Origin: Candidatus Schekmanbacteria bacterium | GTDB lineage: Bacteria > CSSED10-310 > JACPHN01 | Length of the DNA: 64,000 nt | Direction: 5' to 3' | NCBI GenBank assembly: GCA_016188575.1 | Contig: JACPHN010000112.1 | Span: 51,497 to 115,496, forward strand | In this document: positions 27,695 through 35,938 of the stretch, in pieces | Layout: every line of letters starts with the position of its first letter | Position numbering within the stretch: position 1 is the stretch's first letter | The notes under the pieces: model-generated | Told to the model about the DNA's origin: nothing | Databases searched by the model: none | Seen by the model: only the letters and a program-made list of their open reading frames with translations | Program-made: the position numbers and the translations under genes

Positions 27695-28475
27695 CGGCGC
27701 CTCGCTCAATTCCTAATGCTTGATTCGCCCGACCGCGGTACATCGCGATCTCCAGGAAATCGGACGAACCGAAAAGCAGTAGCGGCGAGCCCTCCTTGCC
27801 CTGGCTATAGTGCGAACCGAAGACATCGATGGCGGAGCTCGCCACTCTCAAGATCGGATGACCGTTCTCAACATCGCCCCCAGCCTCGGCGAACAGCTCG
27901 CGGGTGATGTTGGTAACGCAGTTTCCGAAGGAATCCACGTGAATGACTCGGCCGGCGATAAAGCCACCAGCATCCACGCGCGCCATGGGAAACACGAGCT
28001 GCACATAGTCGTCGATGGGTTCGCCGAAATTGGAAACATCCAGGCCCCTGGACAGCCAGCCAGCAACAGGCGCCATGATATCCCGGCCGTGGAAGGTCGC
28101 GGCCACCGGCTTCCGATAATAGTGCTCGGCATCGACCTCACGCACCGAGCTGACCTCCTCGAGCGCGAACATGGGTGACAGGACGCCGTTGTCCGGTGCA
28201 AGGAAGTAGTAGTGATCACCGGAGGTCAGGATAATGCGCCGGGAGCTGCCGACAGTGGGATCGACGACGACGACATGGATCGTCTGGCTTGGGAAGTACT
28301 GATAGCTACACCTGAGCACGTAGGCAGCCGCGACCAGATCCTGCGCCGGCACGTTGTGGCAGATATCGACGATGGTGGCTTCAGGGTTGACGCTCAGAAT
28401 CGCTCCTTTCAGAGCTCCCACGTAGTGGTCGTCATGACCGAAATCGGTAATGAGCGTAACGATGCGTTTTGCCAC
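27675..28475 (-). CDS. SAM hydrolase / adenosyl-hydroxide transferase family (DUF62)
   Basis: This family uses a hydroxide or halide ion to cleave S-adenosylmethionine to adenosine and methionine (the fluorinase/chlorinase fold). The 266 residues show ITLITDFGHDDHYVGALKG (substrate Asp), HVVVVDPTVGSSRR, LAPDNGVLS (ribose-binding Asp-Asn) and FHGRDIMAPVAGWL. GSSDFLEIAMYRGRANQALG closes the C-domain. The usual DPGVG is DPTVG here. The halogenase-type loop is not evident, so hydrolysis is more likely. The start is GTG 28475 with AGGAG upstream, 17 bases after the vWA-FHA stop. Confidence 0.9.
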   Translation of the reverse strand: MAKRIVTLITDFGHDDHYVGALKGAILSVNPEATIVDICHNVPAQDLVAAAYVLRCSYQYFPSQTIHVVVVDPTVGSSRRIILTSGDHYYFLAPDNGVLSPMFALEEVSSVREVDAEHYYRKPVAATFHGRDIMAPVAGWLSRGLDVSNFGEPIDDYVQLVFPMARVDAGGFIAGRVIHVDSFGNCVTNITRELFAEAGGDVENGHPILRVASSAIDVFGSHYSQGKEGSPLLLFGSSDFLEIAMYRGRANQALGIERGADVQLWI

Positions 28476-28492
28476 TGGCGGCTCCTTTCGGG

Positions 28493-30217
28493 CTAGGCCT
28501 TGCGGAGTAGTTGATAGCGGAGCGATGTCGAGCCGATGCGAATCACATCGCCGAACTGCAGCACCTGCCGTTCTACGCGGCGCTCATTGACATACGTTCC
28601 GTTGGAGCTGTGAAGATCGTAGAGCACAAACTGCCCGCTTTCAGCCACCATGCGCGCGTGCGTGTTGGAGACCGCGCGATCATAGAGGCGAATATTTGCA
28701 CTGGAAGAGCGGCCGATCGTAATGGATTCATGGTTTTCGAGATCGAAGAGCCAGCCGATGTCACCGCCCTCGGCGAGCGCCAGGACGGGACGCTGCTGAA
28801 GGATGACCGTGTCCAGATCGATGGTTGATTCGTCCTCGCAAATCGCCGTGCCCTCCTGAACGACGGGGTCGGCGCGAAATGTTGCAGCCGCTTGCTGCTG
28901 CGGGAATGGTTCCTCGAATACGGCGGTATCCAGGCGCAGCGGACTTTCCAGAGCGGTAGTGTCGACGCTCTCGTCAAGATGCGCCGGAGAGCCCCCGGGC
29001 AGAAGGTGCCCATTGGCGTTGCGGCGCGCTGCCAGTAGCGGCCCTAACAGGCCGCTCGCCGTTGTCGGACGCGCCCGCTTGCGCATGAGAAGCACGGCGC
29101 CGACCGCAGCCCCGGCACCTACTATGGCCCCAAGCATCGCGGCGAAGGCGAGGGGAACGGCCGGGAGGTCTTCCCCCGCCCCTTCGGCCTCCGCACCGCG
29201 GGCAACCGCTGTCGCGAGCGGCGCGGGCAGCGGCGGTGCCGGCGCTGACAAATCAAGATGGGTCTGTGCCTCGAGGCCGGCGCTCGGAATGGCGACGCGA
29301 ACGGACTTCGGTGGGCGATCTCTGGCTGCGTTTCCGGGTGCGGCTCCCGGGAGGGAAAAGCGCACGGCGTAGTGACTTGTTGGGCCGCGGGCCTGCGCTA
29401 CGCGCGCCGCCACCCCGGACATGGGGTCGGTCACAGCCGCGGCGTCGACCAACCAGCCACGTGATTGCTGTGCCACGCGTTCGAGAACGGCGCGCTGGAC
29501 TTTCGAACCGATACCGACAGCGATCACGGCAGCGTTGGCGGCGCGCACGCGATCGATGGCCTCGTCAAGCCCAAGGCGCGAGCCCTCATCCTTGCCATCG
29601 GTTATCAGCACAATCAGCCGTGCCTCCGCGGCTGCTGCCGCCAGGGTCTCCGCGGCCGCTGCCAGCCCGTCGTGAAAGTGGGTGAATTTGCCATGGGTGG
29701 AGAGCCCGTCGATGGCGCTGCGCAGTGCTGGGAGTGACTGGGTGGGCGCCACCACGCGCACCGCCGCATCATCGAAGGTGCCGAGTGCGCCGGTGTCCCC
29801 GGACCCCAGCACCTCCAAGGCCTCGTGCGCGGCGCGCCGCACCTTGCTTAGCGACCGCTTCACGCTGCCGCTAGTATCGATGGACAAGGCTACAGCGAGG
29901 CTGTCGGTGCCGGAGGTTACTGGTGCAAGCTCAAAAAAGTGCACGGGTTCGTCGTCCAGATAAAGCCGGAGGTCGTCCTTGCTCAGCGCGCGTTGCCGCC
30001 ATCCCACCGGTCGATCGAGCTCCACGAACAGGTCGACCCGCGGCAGTCCGGATGCATCCCACCTTGCAATCGACAATGCTCCGGCAGGGCGTGGAGCGGA
30101 GCTAGCGCCGCCGGCGGCTACCGCCTCGCCCGCCGCCGCAAGCACAACCAACGCGAGCGCTACCGCCAGCCGCTGCCCTCGGCACGTGCGGATTGAGCGG
30201 TATCGCTGACAACACAT
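28493..30217 (-). CDS. Membrane protein with vWA domain outside and FHA domain inside
   Basis: A 574-residue protein. A signal sequence (LAVALALVVLAAAGEAVA) leads into a von Willebrand A domain at ~100-290 with an intact MIDAS: DTSGSVKR, a Thr/Asp segment and LITDGKDEG. A single membrane helix follows near 375-397 (PLAFAAMLGAIVGAGAAVGAVLLM, then RKRAR). The C-terminus (~490-570) is an FHA domain (IGRSSSANIRL, VSNTHARM, SSNGTYVN), which binds phosphothreonine. This topology links an exported ligand-binding domain to cytoplasmic Ser/Thr-kinase signalling. The start overlaps the preceding FHA gene's stop (TGATG). Confidence 0.88.
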   Translation of the reverse strand: MCCQRYRSIRTCRGQRLAVALALVVLAAAGEAVAAGGASSAPRPAGALSIARWDASGLPRVDLFVELDRPVGWRQRALSKDDLRLYLDDEPVHFFELAPVTSGTDSLAVALSIDTSGSVKRSLSKVRRAAHEALEVLGSGDTGALGTFDDAAVRVVAPTQSLPALRSAIDGLSTHGKFTHFHDGLAAAAETLAAAAAEARLIVLITDGKDEGSRLGLDEAIDRVRAANAAVIAVGIGSKVQRAVLERVAQQSRGWLVDAAAVTDPMSGVAARVAQARGPTSHYAVRFSLPGAAPGNAARDRPPKSVRVAIPSAGLEAQTHLDLSAPAPPLPAPLATAVARGAEAEGAGEDLPAVPLAFAAMLGAIVGAGAAVGAVLLMRKRARPTTASGLLGPLLAARRNANGHLLPGGSPAHLDESVDTTALESPLRLDTAVFEEPFPQQQAAATFRADPVVQEGTAICEDESTIDLDTVILQQRPVLALAEGGDIGWLFDLENHESITIGRSSSANIRLYDRAVSNTHARMVAESGQFVLYDLHSSNGTYVNERRVERQVLQFGDVIRIGSTSLRYQLLRKA

Positions 30218-31341
30218 CAGTCATCCTCGCGCGCCCGGTCCAGGATAAAGCGAAATTTGCGGCCTGCCAGGACGAGCTGATCGCCGTACTCGAGGACTTT
30301 GCGGCGAACTGGTTTGCCGTTTACGATCGTGCCGCTGACGCCGAGATCATGTACGACGTAGTGATCACCAACGGCGTCGATGCGCGCGTGCGGCAAGATG
30401 TCACCGCGGTCGGAGAAGACGACGGTACCATTGGTGTCGGTGCCAACGACGAACTTGGGGTGTCCGACCAGGGGTAATCGGCCGCGGCGACCGCCCGATT
30501 CCCACTCGAGCACCGGCACGCGCTCGACGATTTCCGTGCGCTGCAGCATCGTTGGGCTCAAGGAAGTCTCCACGCTCGGCCCGGAAGGTGCCGCTCCCAC
30601 CGCCGCCGTAGCGCTGGCGGGGTCCGCCGCCAAGACCGCCTCGGGGGTAGGGCGGGCAATTCTGCGGAACGTCTCCGCGAACAACTGATCGGCGGATTTT
30701 CCGGACCGAGCTGCCGCCATGTGCTCCGGATTGGTGCAGGTGACGCACCCCTCCAGGAAGGGTTCGATGAGCTCTCCACAGCGTTCGCAGCGGCGCCGAG
30801 CTCGCAGCCGCGAGCGCGCAAAGACGACACCGCCGGCGACGAGCAAGCCGGCGGCGACCACCATCGCATAGCGGTCCAGGCCGGCCTGGGAGGTCTCGGA
30901 TTCGCCTTGTGCAGTGCTGGCCGGGGCCGCGGCGGCGCCCTCCTGAAACTCGGCCAGGATCACGCCAGGAGAATCGGTGGTCCCGATCGTCAGCGTGTGC
31001 ACCGTCCCCGCGCCCTTCGCGAGCTGGGAGCGAATGCGCACACCCAGTGCCTCTTCGCCCTCGCCGAGCGTGACCGCGCGCAACGCGAGTACCGCGGAAT
31101 CCGGCAACTGAGTGCCGTCTTCTATGACGATCAGCCGCTCCATGGATACCTCGGTTTCGCTGCCGAGATCGGCGGGGTGAAACACAATCTCGACCTCAGG
31201 GTAAGCCGAGGCATCGATTCGGGCCGCTTGCGGCCCCGCCATTGCCGTGACGGCCCCAAAGGTTAGCAGAGCCAAAGTTGCGAGACCGGCAATCGCGATG
31301 CGATGGGCCAGGTTGAGAATGACCGCCCGGATATCAAGCAT
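30217..31341 (-). CDS. Membrane-anchored FHA protein with zinc ribbon
   Basis: A 374-residue protein with signal peptide (LATLALLTFGAVTAMA^GP), an exported domain (~30-150), one membrane helix (YAMVVAAGLLVAGGVVFARSRL), and directly after it a four-Cys ribbon (CERCGE ... GCVTC). A linker leads to a C-terminal FHA domain (VVGTDTNGTVVFSDRGDILPHARI, LGVSGTIVNGKPV). The FHA lacks the canonical GR...S/H spacing (VGTD for IGR), so phosphothreonine binding may be weak. ATG 31341 gives a clean signal peptide; GTG 31380 is a possible earlier start. It is the first gene of the minus-strand block and its stop overlaps the vWA-FHA start. Confidence 0.82.
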   Translation of the reverse strand: MLDIRAVILNLAHRIAIAGLATLALLTFGAVTAMAGPQAARIDASAYPEVEIVFHPADLGSETEVSMERLIVIEDGTQLPDSAVLALRAVTLGEGEEALGVRIRSQLAKGAGTVHTLTIGTTDSPGVILAEFQEGAAAAPASTAQGESETSQAGLDRYAMVVAAGLLVAGGVVFARSRLRARRRCERCGELIEPFLEGCVTCTNPEHMAAARSGKSADQLFAETFRRIARPTPEAVLAADPASATAAVGAAPSGPSVETSLSPTMLQRTEIVERVPVLEWESGGRRGRLPLVGHPKFVVGTDTNGTVVFSDRGDILPHARIDAVGDHYVVHDLGVSGTIVNGKPVRRKVLEYGDQLVLAGRKFRFILDRAREDD

Positions 31342-31737
31342 GGACACCACCCAGACGCGTTGATGAGAGGAAGGCCGCACGACGGCGCTTCCTGCCGCAG
31401 CCGCGCCGTTTTTGTTTGGCCCAGTCTAGCATTTTCTGCGGAAGTCGTCAATTGCCCGCGCGAGCGGCTCAGACTTGGCCGGAAGTCGTCGCGACAGGTA
31501 TCGGTGTGAAGGCCTGGGTCTGCCCTTGAAGCTGGCGGGCAATCCTCCGGCGCCTCGGGGCTTCTCCGGCAAATGAGGTATTCGCTCTGAGCTCGGTGAA
31601 TGAACCTGACGCCACGGCCTGACGCATCTGGTGACGGGTCGGGGAATTGCTCGCAATTTGACAGGACCGGTTCGGGATGTCACCATCGATTCGAGAGGGC
31701 TGAGCCGGGCAGTCTCCACCGGAAGAGGGACACAGGC
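31342..31737. other. Divergent region between the FHA operon and the Rhs gene
   Basis: This should contain promoters for the ten-gene minus-strand block and for the Rhs gene. The portion 31420-31700 is AT-richer than average. A hairpin at 31383-31408 (CGGCGC/GCGCCG) followed by TTTTTG resembles a plus-strand terminator, but no plus-strand gene precedes it. No convincing promoter pair was found. Confidence 0.4.
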
Positions 31738-32060
31738 GTGCACCGAGAGGCAAATCCGAGGTCGAATCGCGAGAAGTCGCGCGCCGTGGCGGTGCGCGTG
31801 GCGGTGGGGATAACGGCGATGCTGGCGGGTTCGACCGCGCTGGCGGCGCCACCGGTGACAGCGATCACCGGACACGCCTACCTGAGCGGCGCGGCAGACC
31901 ACGCCGGCATCGCGGTCTCCCTCGCGCAGGTGCACGTCGCGTTTTCCGGAACGGCGCTGACGGTGCTGCTGATCGGGCTGGCGGCAGTCGCGATGGTGGC
32001 GTGGCGGCGCGGGGCCGGCCGGCGAGCGCGTTTCGCGGTCGCCGGTGCCCCCGACAGTGT
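31738..32060 (+). pseudogene. Signal-peptide start of the Rhs protein, out of frame with the body
   Basis: GTG 31738 follows AGAGGGA by seven bases and starts a basic then hydrophobic signal sequence (VAVRVAVGITAMLAGSTALAA^APP). After 30 residues (ITGHAYLSGAADHAGIAV) comes a second hydrophobic helix (ALTVLLIGLAAVAMVAW). Near 32030-32060 sensible coding passes to the next frame, which holds the Pro/Thr-rich stalk of the Rhs protein. Without this segment the Rhs protein has no export signal, so I read it as the true N-terminus lost by a one-base frameshift. It could instead be an independent short gene. Confidence 0.45.
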
Positions 32061-35000
32061 CACCGACCGCGGAGGTGATGTCCAGCCCGACCCCGACAAC
32101 GACTGCTCAGGCGGCAACCGCGACGGCGACGAGCGTGATCGCGGCGACCTCAACGTCCACGGCGACGCCTACGCCAGGCGCAGTCGTGGCGACCTCGACG
32201 CCATCGCCGCCGGCGGCTACCGCGACCTCGACAGTGATCCCCATCGCAAGCGCTACGGCGACGGGATCGTCTACGCCACCGTTCACGCCGACCTCCACGC
32301 CGACTTTCACACCAACACGCACACCAACCGCGACGCCCACCGAGACCCTCACACCCACGCCCTCCCTCACGCCGATGCCGACGGCCGGGAGCGAAGACGT
32401 CCTGCCGCCGCCCGACGACGCGCCGCGGGGAGAAATCACCCTCGGGACAACCTTTGCGGAGCGCGTTGACTTCCTCTATACCGGGGCCTCGCCGGCCCAG
32501 ACCGGCGTTGCCCCGGGAACGCTCGTCGCCGAGCGCCTGGCCATTGTCCGGGGTCGCGTCACGGACACGGCCGGGACCGGGCTTGCCGGGGTTGCCGTCG
32601 CGGTTCTCGATCACGCCGAGCTCGGTGCCACCCAGACGCGCGCCGACGGTGGCTTCGACCTCGCGGTCAACGGCGGAACATCCGTCGTGCTGACCTTCGC
32701 CGCGAGCGGATACCTGCCGGTCCAGCGCCCGGTCGACGCCCCCTGGAACATCGTCACCCGCATCGACGACGTCGTCCTGACCGCGGTGCAGGCGGCCGCC
32801 GCGGCGGTGGACACCTCCGCTCCCGAGGCGATCGCGGTCGCGCGCGGTGAGGTCGAGAGCGATGCTGACGGGACCCGGCAAGCGACGGTCTTCTTCGCCC
32901 AGGGAACGCTCGCGACGCTGCAGCTCCCCGGTGGCGGCACGCAGGACCTCACCGCGTTTCACGTCCGGGTGAAGGAATTCACCGTCGGGGAGCGCGGCCT
33001 GGAGGCGATGCCGGGACCGCTCGGGCCAACGGTCGGCTACACCTACGCCGTCGAGCTGTCGCTCGACGAGGCCGATGCGGCAGGCGCTACAGATGTCTCG
33101 TTCGATCGCCGCGTGATCTTCTACGGAGACAATTTTCTCGGTTACCCGGTCGGCGAGGTCGTTCCCGCGGGCTGGTTCGATCGCTCCCGCGGCGTCTGGG
33201 TACCGGGCGACAACGGCCTCATCGTCGCGATCGTCGGCATCAGTGGCGACCTCGCGGAGCTCGACCTCGACGGCAGCAGTCAGGCGGCCGATGCGGCCGC
33301 GTTGGCAGCGGTCGGGATTGGCGACGACGAGCGGCGGCAGCTCGCGGCGCTCTACACCACCGGAACCGAGCTGTGGCGGGTGCCGCTCGGCCATTTCACC
33401 CCCTGGGACTGCAACTGGCCCTACGGTCCGCCGCCGGGCGCCTCGTTCCCCGAGCAGCCCGACCCCGTGAAGCCGGTCCCGACTCCCGAGAAACCGCACA
33501 AGAAGTGCCAGTCGTCGGCGATCGAGTGCGAAGGGCAGGTGCTGACGGAGCGCATCGCGATCCCCGGCGCGCCGTTCTCGCTCGTCTACCGCAGCGACCG
33601 CGCGGCAGGCTACGCGGGCGAACGGACGCTCGAGATTCCGCTTGTCGACGCCGGCGGCACGCTGCCGCCGGGCGTCGTGGCGGTGGCCGTGAACGTGGCG
33701 GTCGCGGGGCGGTCTTACGAGGAGCGCATCGAAGCGCCCGGCGAGCTGCAGACGGTTACCTTCCCGTGGCCGGCGTGGGACGGGAAAACGGCGCTCGGGG
33801 AGAGCGTGAGCTGCGGGGAGGAGACGGCGACCGTGGAGGTCGGCTACATCTTCGACGCGGTGCGCGCGGTCGGCGCTCAGGCGTTCGGTGAGTCTGGAGA
33901 AACATTTGTCACCGCGGACATCATGCGCAACGAGATTGGGCTGTGGCGCCGATCGTCGGTGGCGCTGAGCGCTTGCCCGACCTCGACGAGCGGCGGCGGA
34001 TACCGCTCGGGGCGCGACGCGGCGGCAGCACAGCCCGCCGATCCCTGGGCGAGCCTCGCGGGCTGGAGTCTGAGCATCCAGCACGCGTTCGATCCCAAGG
34101 CCCGCATTCTGCATCTCGGCGGCGGGGCGCGGCTGCGCAAGCCGCCCGCGACCGTAGGCATTTTTGCGGGCACGGGGACCGCGGGCGCGGGTGGTGACGG
34201 CGGCCCGGCGGGCGAGGCCGAGCTGAACGGCCCGAGCGGCCTCGCAGCGGGCCCGGACGGCGCGCTCAACATCGCCGATACCGGGAACCACCGGGTGCGC
34301 CGGGTGCGGCCGGACGGGATCATCGAGACTTTTGCCGGCACGGACACGGCGGGCTACTCCGGTGACGGCGGGCCGGCAACGGCAGCGCGGCTCACCCTGC
34401 CCGTCGCGGTCGAGGTGGCACCCGACGGCAGCGTCTTGATCGTGGAGAACGACTTCCACGTCCGCGTGCGGCGCGTGGGTGCGGACGGGGTGATCGAAAC
34501 GATCGCCGACTATCCGTTCGGCGGCGCCGGACGGTCTGCGGGCCCGGAACCGCTGGCGATGGGAGGGTCCGCGGGTGGCGACGTGGCGGTGGCTCCGGAC
34601 GGCGCCGTCTACGTCGCCGACCCCTACCACGCGAAGCTGTACCGGATCGGCACCGACGGCGTCAGCCGCGACGTCGCGGGCACGGGAACGCCCGGTGACA
34701 GCGGCGACGGCGGGCCGGCGAGCGCCGCAGCGCTCGGCAGCCCGGAAGCCGTCGCGGTCGACTCTTTCGGGATGGTCTACATCGCCGACGCGGGCAGTCA
34801 CAAGATTCGCGCGATCGCGCCGAGCGGCCTCATCTCCACCTTGGCGGGTAATGGTTCGAGCGGCGCCTGCACCGCCGGCGACGACGCGTCGTGCGGCGAC
34901 GGCGGCGCGGCGACCGCGGGAGAGCTGAGCGGCAGCGGCGGGCTCGCCGAGACGCCGGACGGGCGGCTGCTGGTCAGCGACACCGAGCACCGACGCGTGC

Positions 35001-35938
35001 GCGCCGTGGAGCAGAGCCGTAAGCTCGCCACGGTCGCCGGGTCCGGCGCGGCCGGTAGCGCCGGCGATGGTGAGCTCGCCGCGGTCGCGACCTTCGACTC
35101 GCCGGCAGGCGTGACGGTCGCGCCGAACGGGCGCATCTTCGTCGCCGACCGCGGCAACAACCGGATCCGCGAGATTCGCTCCATCGCCGGCACCGGCACG
35201 GACGAGATCGCTGTCGTCTCGCGGGACGGTGGCGAGGTCTACGTCTTCTCGTCCCGCGGCCGACATCAGCGCACGCTCGACGGACTGACCGGCCGGGTGA
35301 CCTGGACGTTCTCGTACGACGCGGAATCCCGACTCACCGCCGTGGCCGATGGCGCGGGCAACGTCACGGCAATCGAGCGCGACGCCGGGAACCAGAACGA
35401 CGACCCTCGCCTACGATTCGCGCCGAAAGGTCGCGGCGCTGACGGATCCTCTGGGGAGAATCACGGCGTTCACGTACGACCAGATCGGCCGGCCGACGAG
35501 CATCACAGCGTCTGGCGGGAGAAGAGTCGCTCTTTCCTGGGATGTCGGGTCGAACGTGACTTCGGTGACGCCACCGGACCGGGAAGCGCACGCCTTCACC
35601 TACACGCCGGTCGACCTGGCGGCGTCGTACGACCCGCCGGCGCCGGATGCCACCGCCGAGCCTGGAGCGAACGGCTGGAAGACGAACGCAACCTACGACC
35701 TGGACCGCCGGCCCGTTGTGGTTACGGACGCCGAGGGCCGCACGCTGCGCATGGTCTACGACACCTCCGGTCGCCCCGCGCGCGCCGAGCTGCCCGACAG
35801 CAGGGCGATCGCCTACGGCTACGACCCCGATACCGGACAGCTCGCCGAGATCGCCGGTCCGGACGGCACCGCGCTGGCCATGAGCTGGGACGGCGCGCTG
35901 CCGCTGGGAGCGACCTGGACCGGGACCGTGACGGGTAG
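32045..35938 (+). CDS. Rhs/YD-repeat protein, N-terminal part: Pro/Thr stalk and NHL propeller
   Basis: The frame opens with ~110 residues of Ser/Thr/Pro-rich stalk (TPTFTPTRTPTATPTETLTP). Then come a carboxypeptidase-regulatory-like domain (VRGRVTDTAGTGLAGVAVAV), a large beta domain and about six NHL blades at 34150-35190. Each blade has the form IFAGTGTAGAGGDGG ... LAAGPDGALNIADTGNHRVRRV and they should make a beta propeller. YD repeats begin at ~35290 (FSYDAESRLTAVADGAGNV). Around 35395 the homology jumps to the +1 frame; the residues beyond (to 35938) are nonsense. This is one polypeptide with the following entry, broken by about one extra base. NHL propellers joined to Rhs cores are seen in secreted polymorphic toxins. 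Confidence 0.75.
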   Translation: MPPTVSPTAEVMSSPTPTTTAQAATATATSVIAATSTSTATPTPGAVVATSTPSPPAATATSTVIPIASATATGSSTPPFTPTSTPTFTPTRTPTATPTETLTPTPSLTPMPTAGSEDVLPPPDDAPRGEITLGTTFAERVDFLYTGASPAQTGVAPGTLVAERLAIVRGRVTDTAGTGLAGVAVAVLDHAELGATQTRADGGFDLAVNGGTSVVLTFAASGYLPVQRPVDAPWNIVTRIDDVVLTAVQAAAAAVDTSAPEAIAVARGEVESDADGTRQATVFFAQGTLATLQLPGGGTQDLTAFHVRVKEFTVGERGLEAMPGPLGPTVGYTYAVELSLDEADAAGATDVSFDRRVIFYGDNFLGYPVGEVVPAGWFDRSRGVWVPGDNGLIVAIVGISGDLAELDLDGSSQAADAAALAAVGIGDDERRQLAALYTTGTELWRVPLGHFTPWDCNWPYGPPPGASFPEQPDPVKPVPTPEKPHKKCQSSAIECEGQVLTERIAIPGAPFSLVYRSDRAAGYAGERTLEIPLVDAGGTLPPGVVAVAVNVAVAGRSYEERIEAPGELQTVTFPWPAWDGKTALGESVSCGEETATVEVGYIFDAVRAVGAQAFGESGETFVTADIMRNEIGLWRRSSVALSACPTSTSGGGYRSGRDAAAAQPADPWASLAGWSLSIQHAFDPKARILHLGGGARLRKPPATVGIFAGTGTAGAGGDGGPAGEAELNGPSGLAAGPDGALNIADTGNHRVRRVRPDGIIETFAGTDTAGYSGDGGPATAARLTLPVAVEVAPDGSVLIVENDFHVRVRRVGADGVIETIADYPFGGAGRSAGPEPLAMGGSAGGDVAVAPDGAVYVADPYHAKLYRIGTDGVSRDVAGTGTPGDSGDGGPASAAALGSPEAVAVDSFGMVYIADAGSHKIRAIAPSGLISTLAGNGSSGACTAGDDASCGDGGAATAGELSGSGGLAETPDGRLLVSDTEHRRVRAVEQSRKLATVAGSGAAGSAGDGELAAVATFDSPAGVTVAPNGRIFVADRGNNRIREIRSIAGTGTDEIAVVSRDGGEVYVFSSRGRHQRTLDGLTGRVTWTFSYDAESRLTAVADGAGNVTAIERDAGNQNDDPRLRFAPKGRGADGSSGENHGVHVRPDRPADEHHSVWREKSRSFLGCRVERDFGDATGPGSARLHLHAGRPGGVVRPAGAGCHRRAWSERLEDERNLRPGPPARCGYGRRGPHAAHGLRHLRSPRARRAARQQGDRLRLRPRYRTARRDRRSGRHRAGHELGRRAAAGSDLDRDRDG

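Noticed and set aside
31383-31413. Hairpin plus T run resembling a terminator
   Set aside because: Stem of only six pairs with a 14-base loop, and no plus-strand gene ends before it.
32150-35266. 1038-codon minus-strand open frame across the Rhs gene
   Set aside because: Exact antisense of the NHL/stalk region; Arg-rich with no domain, while the plus strand has clear repeats.
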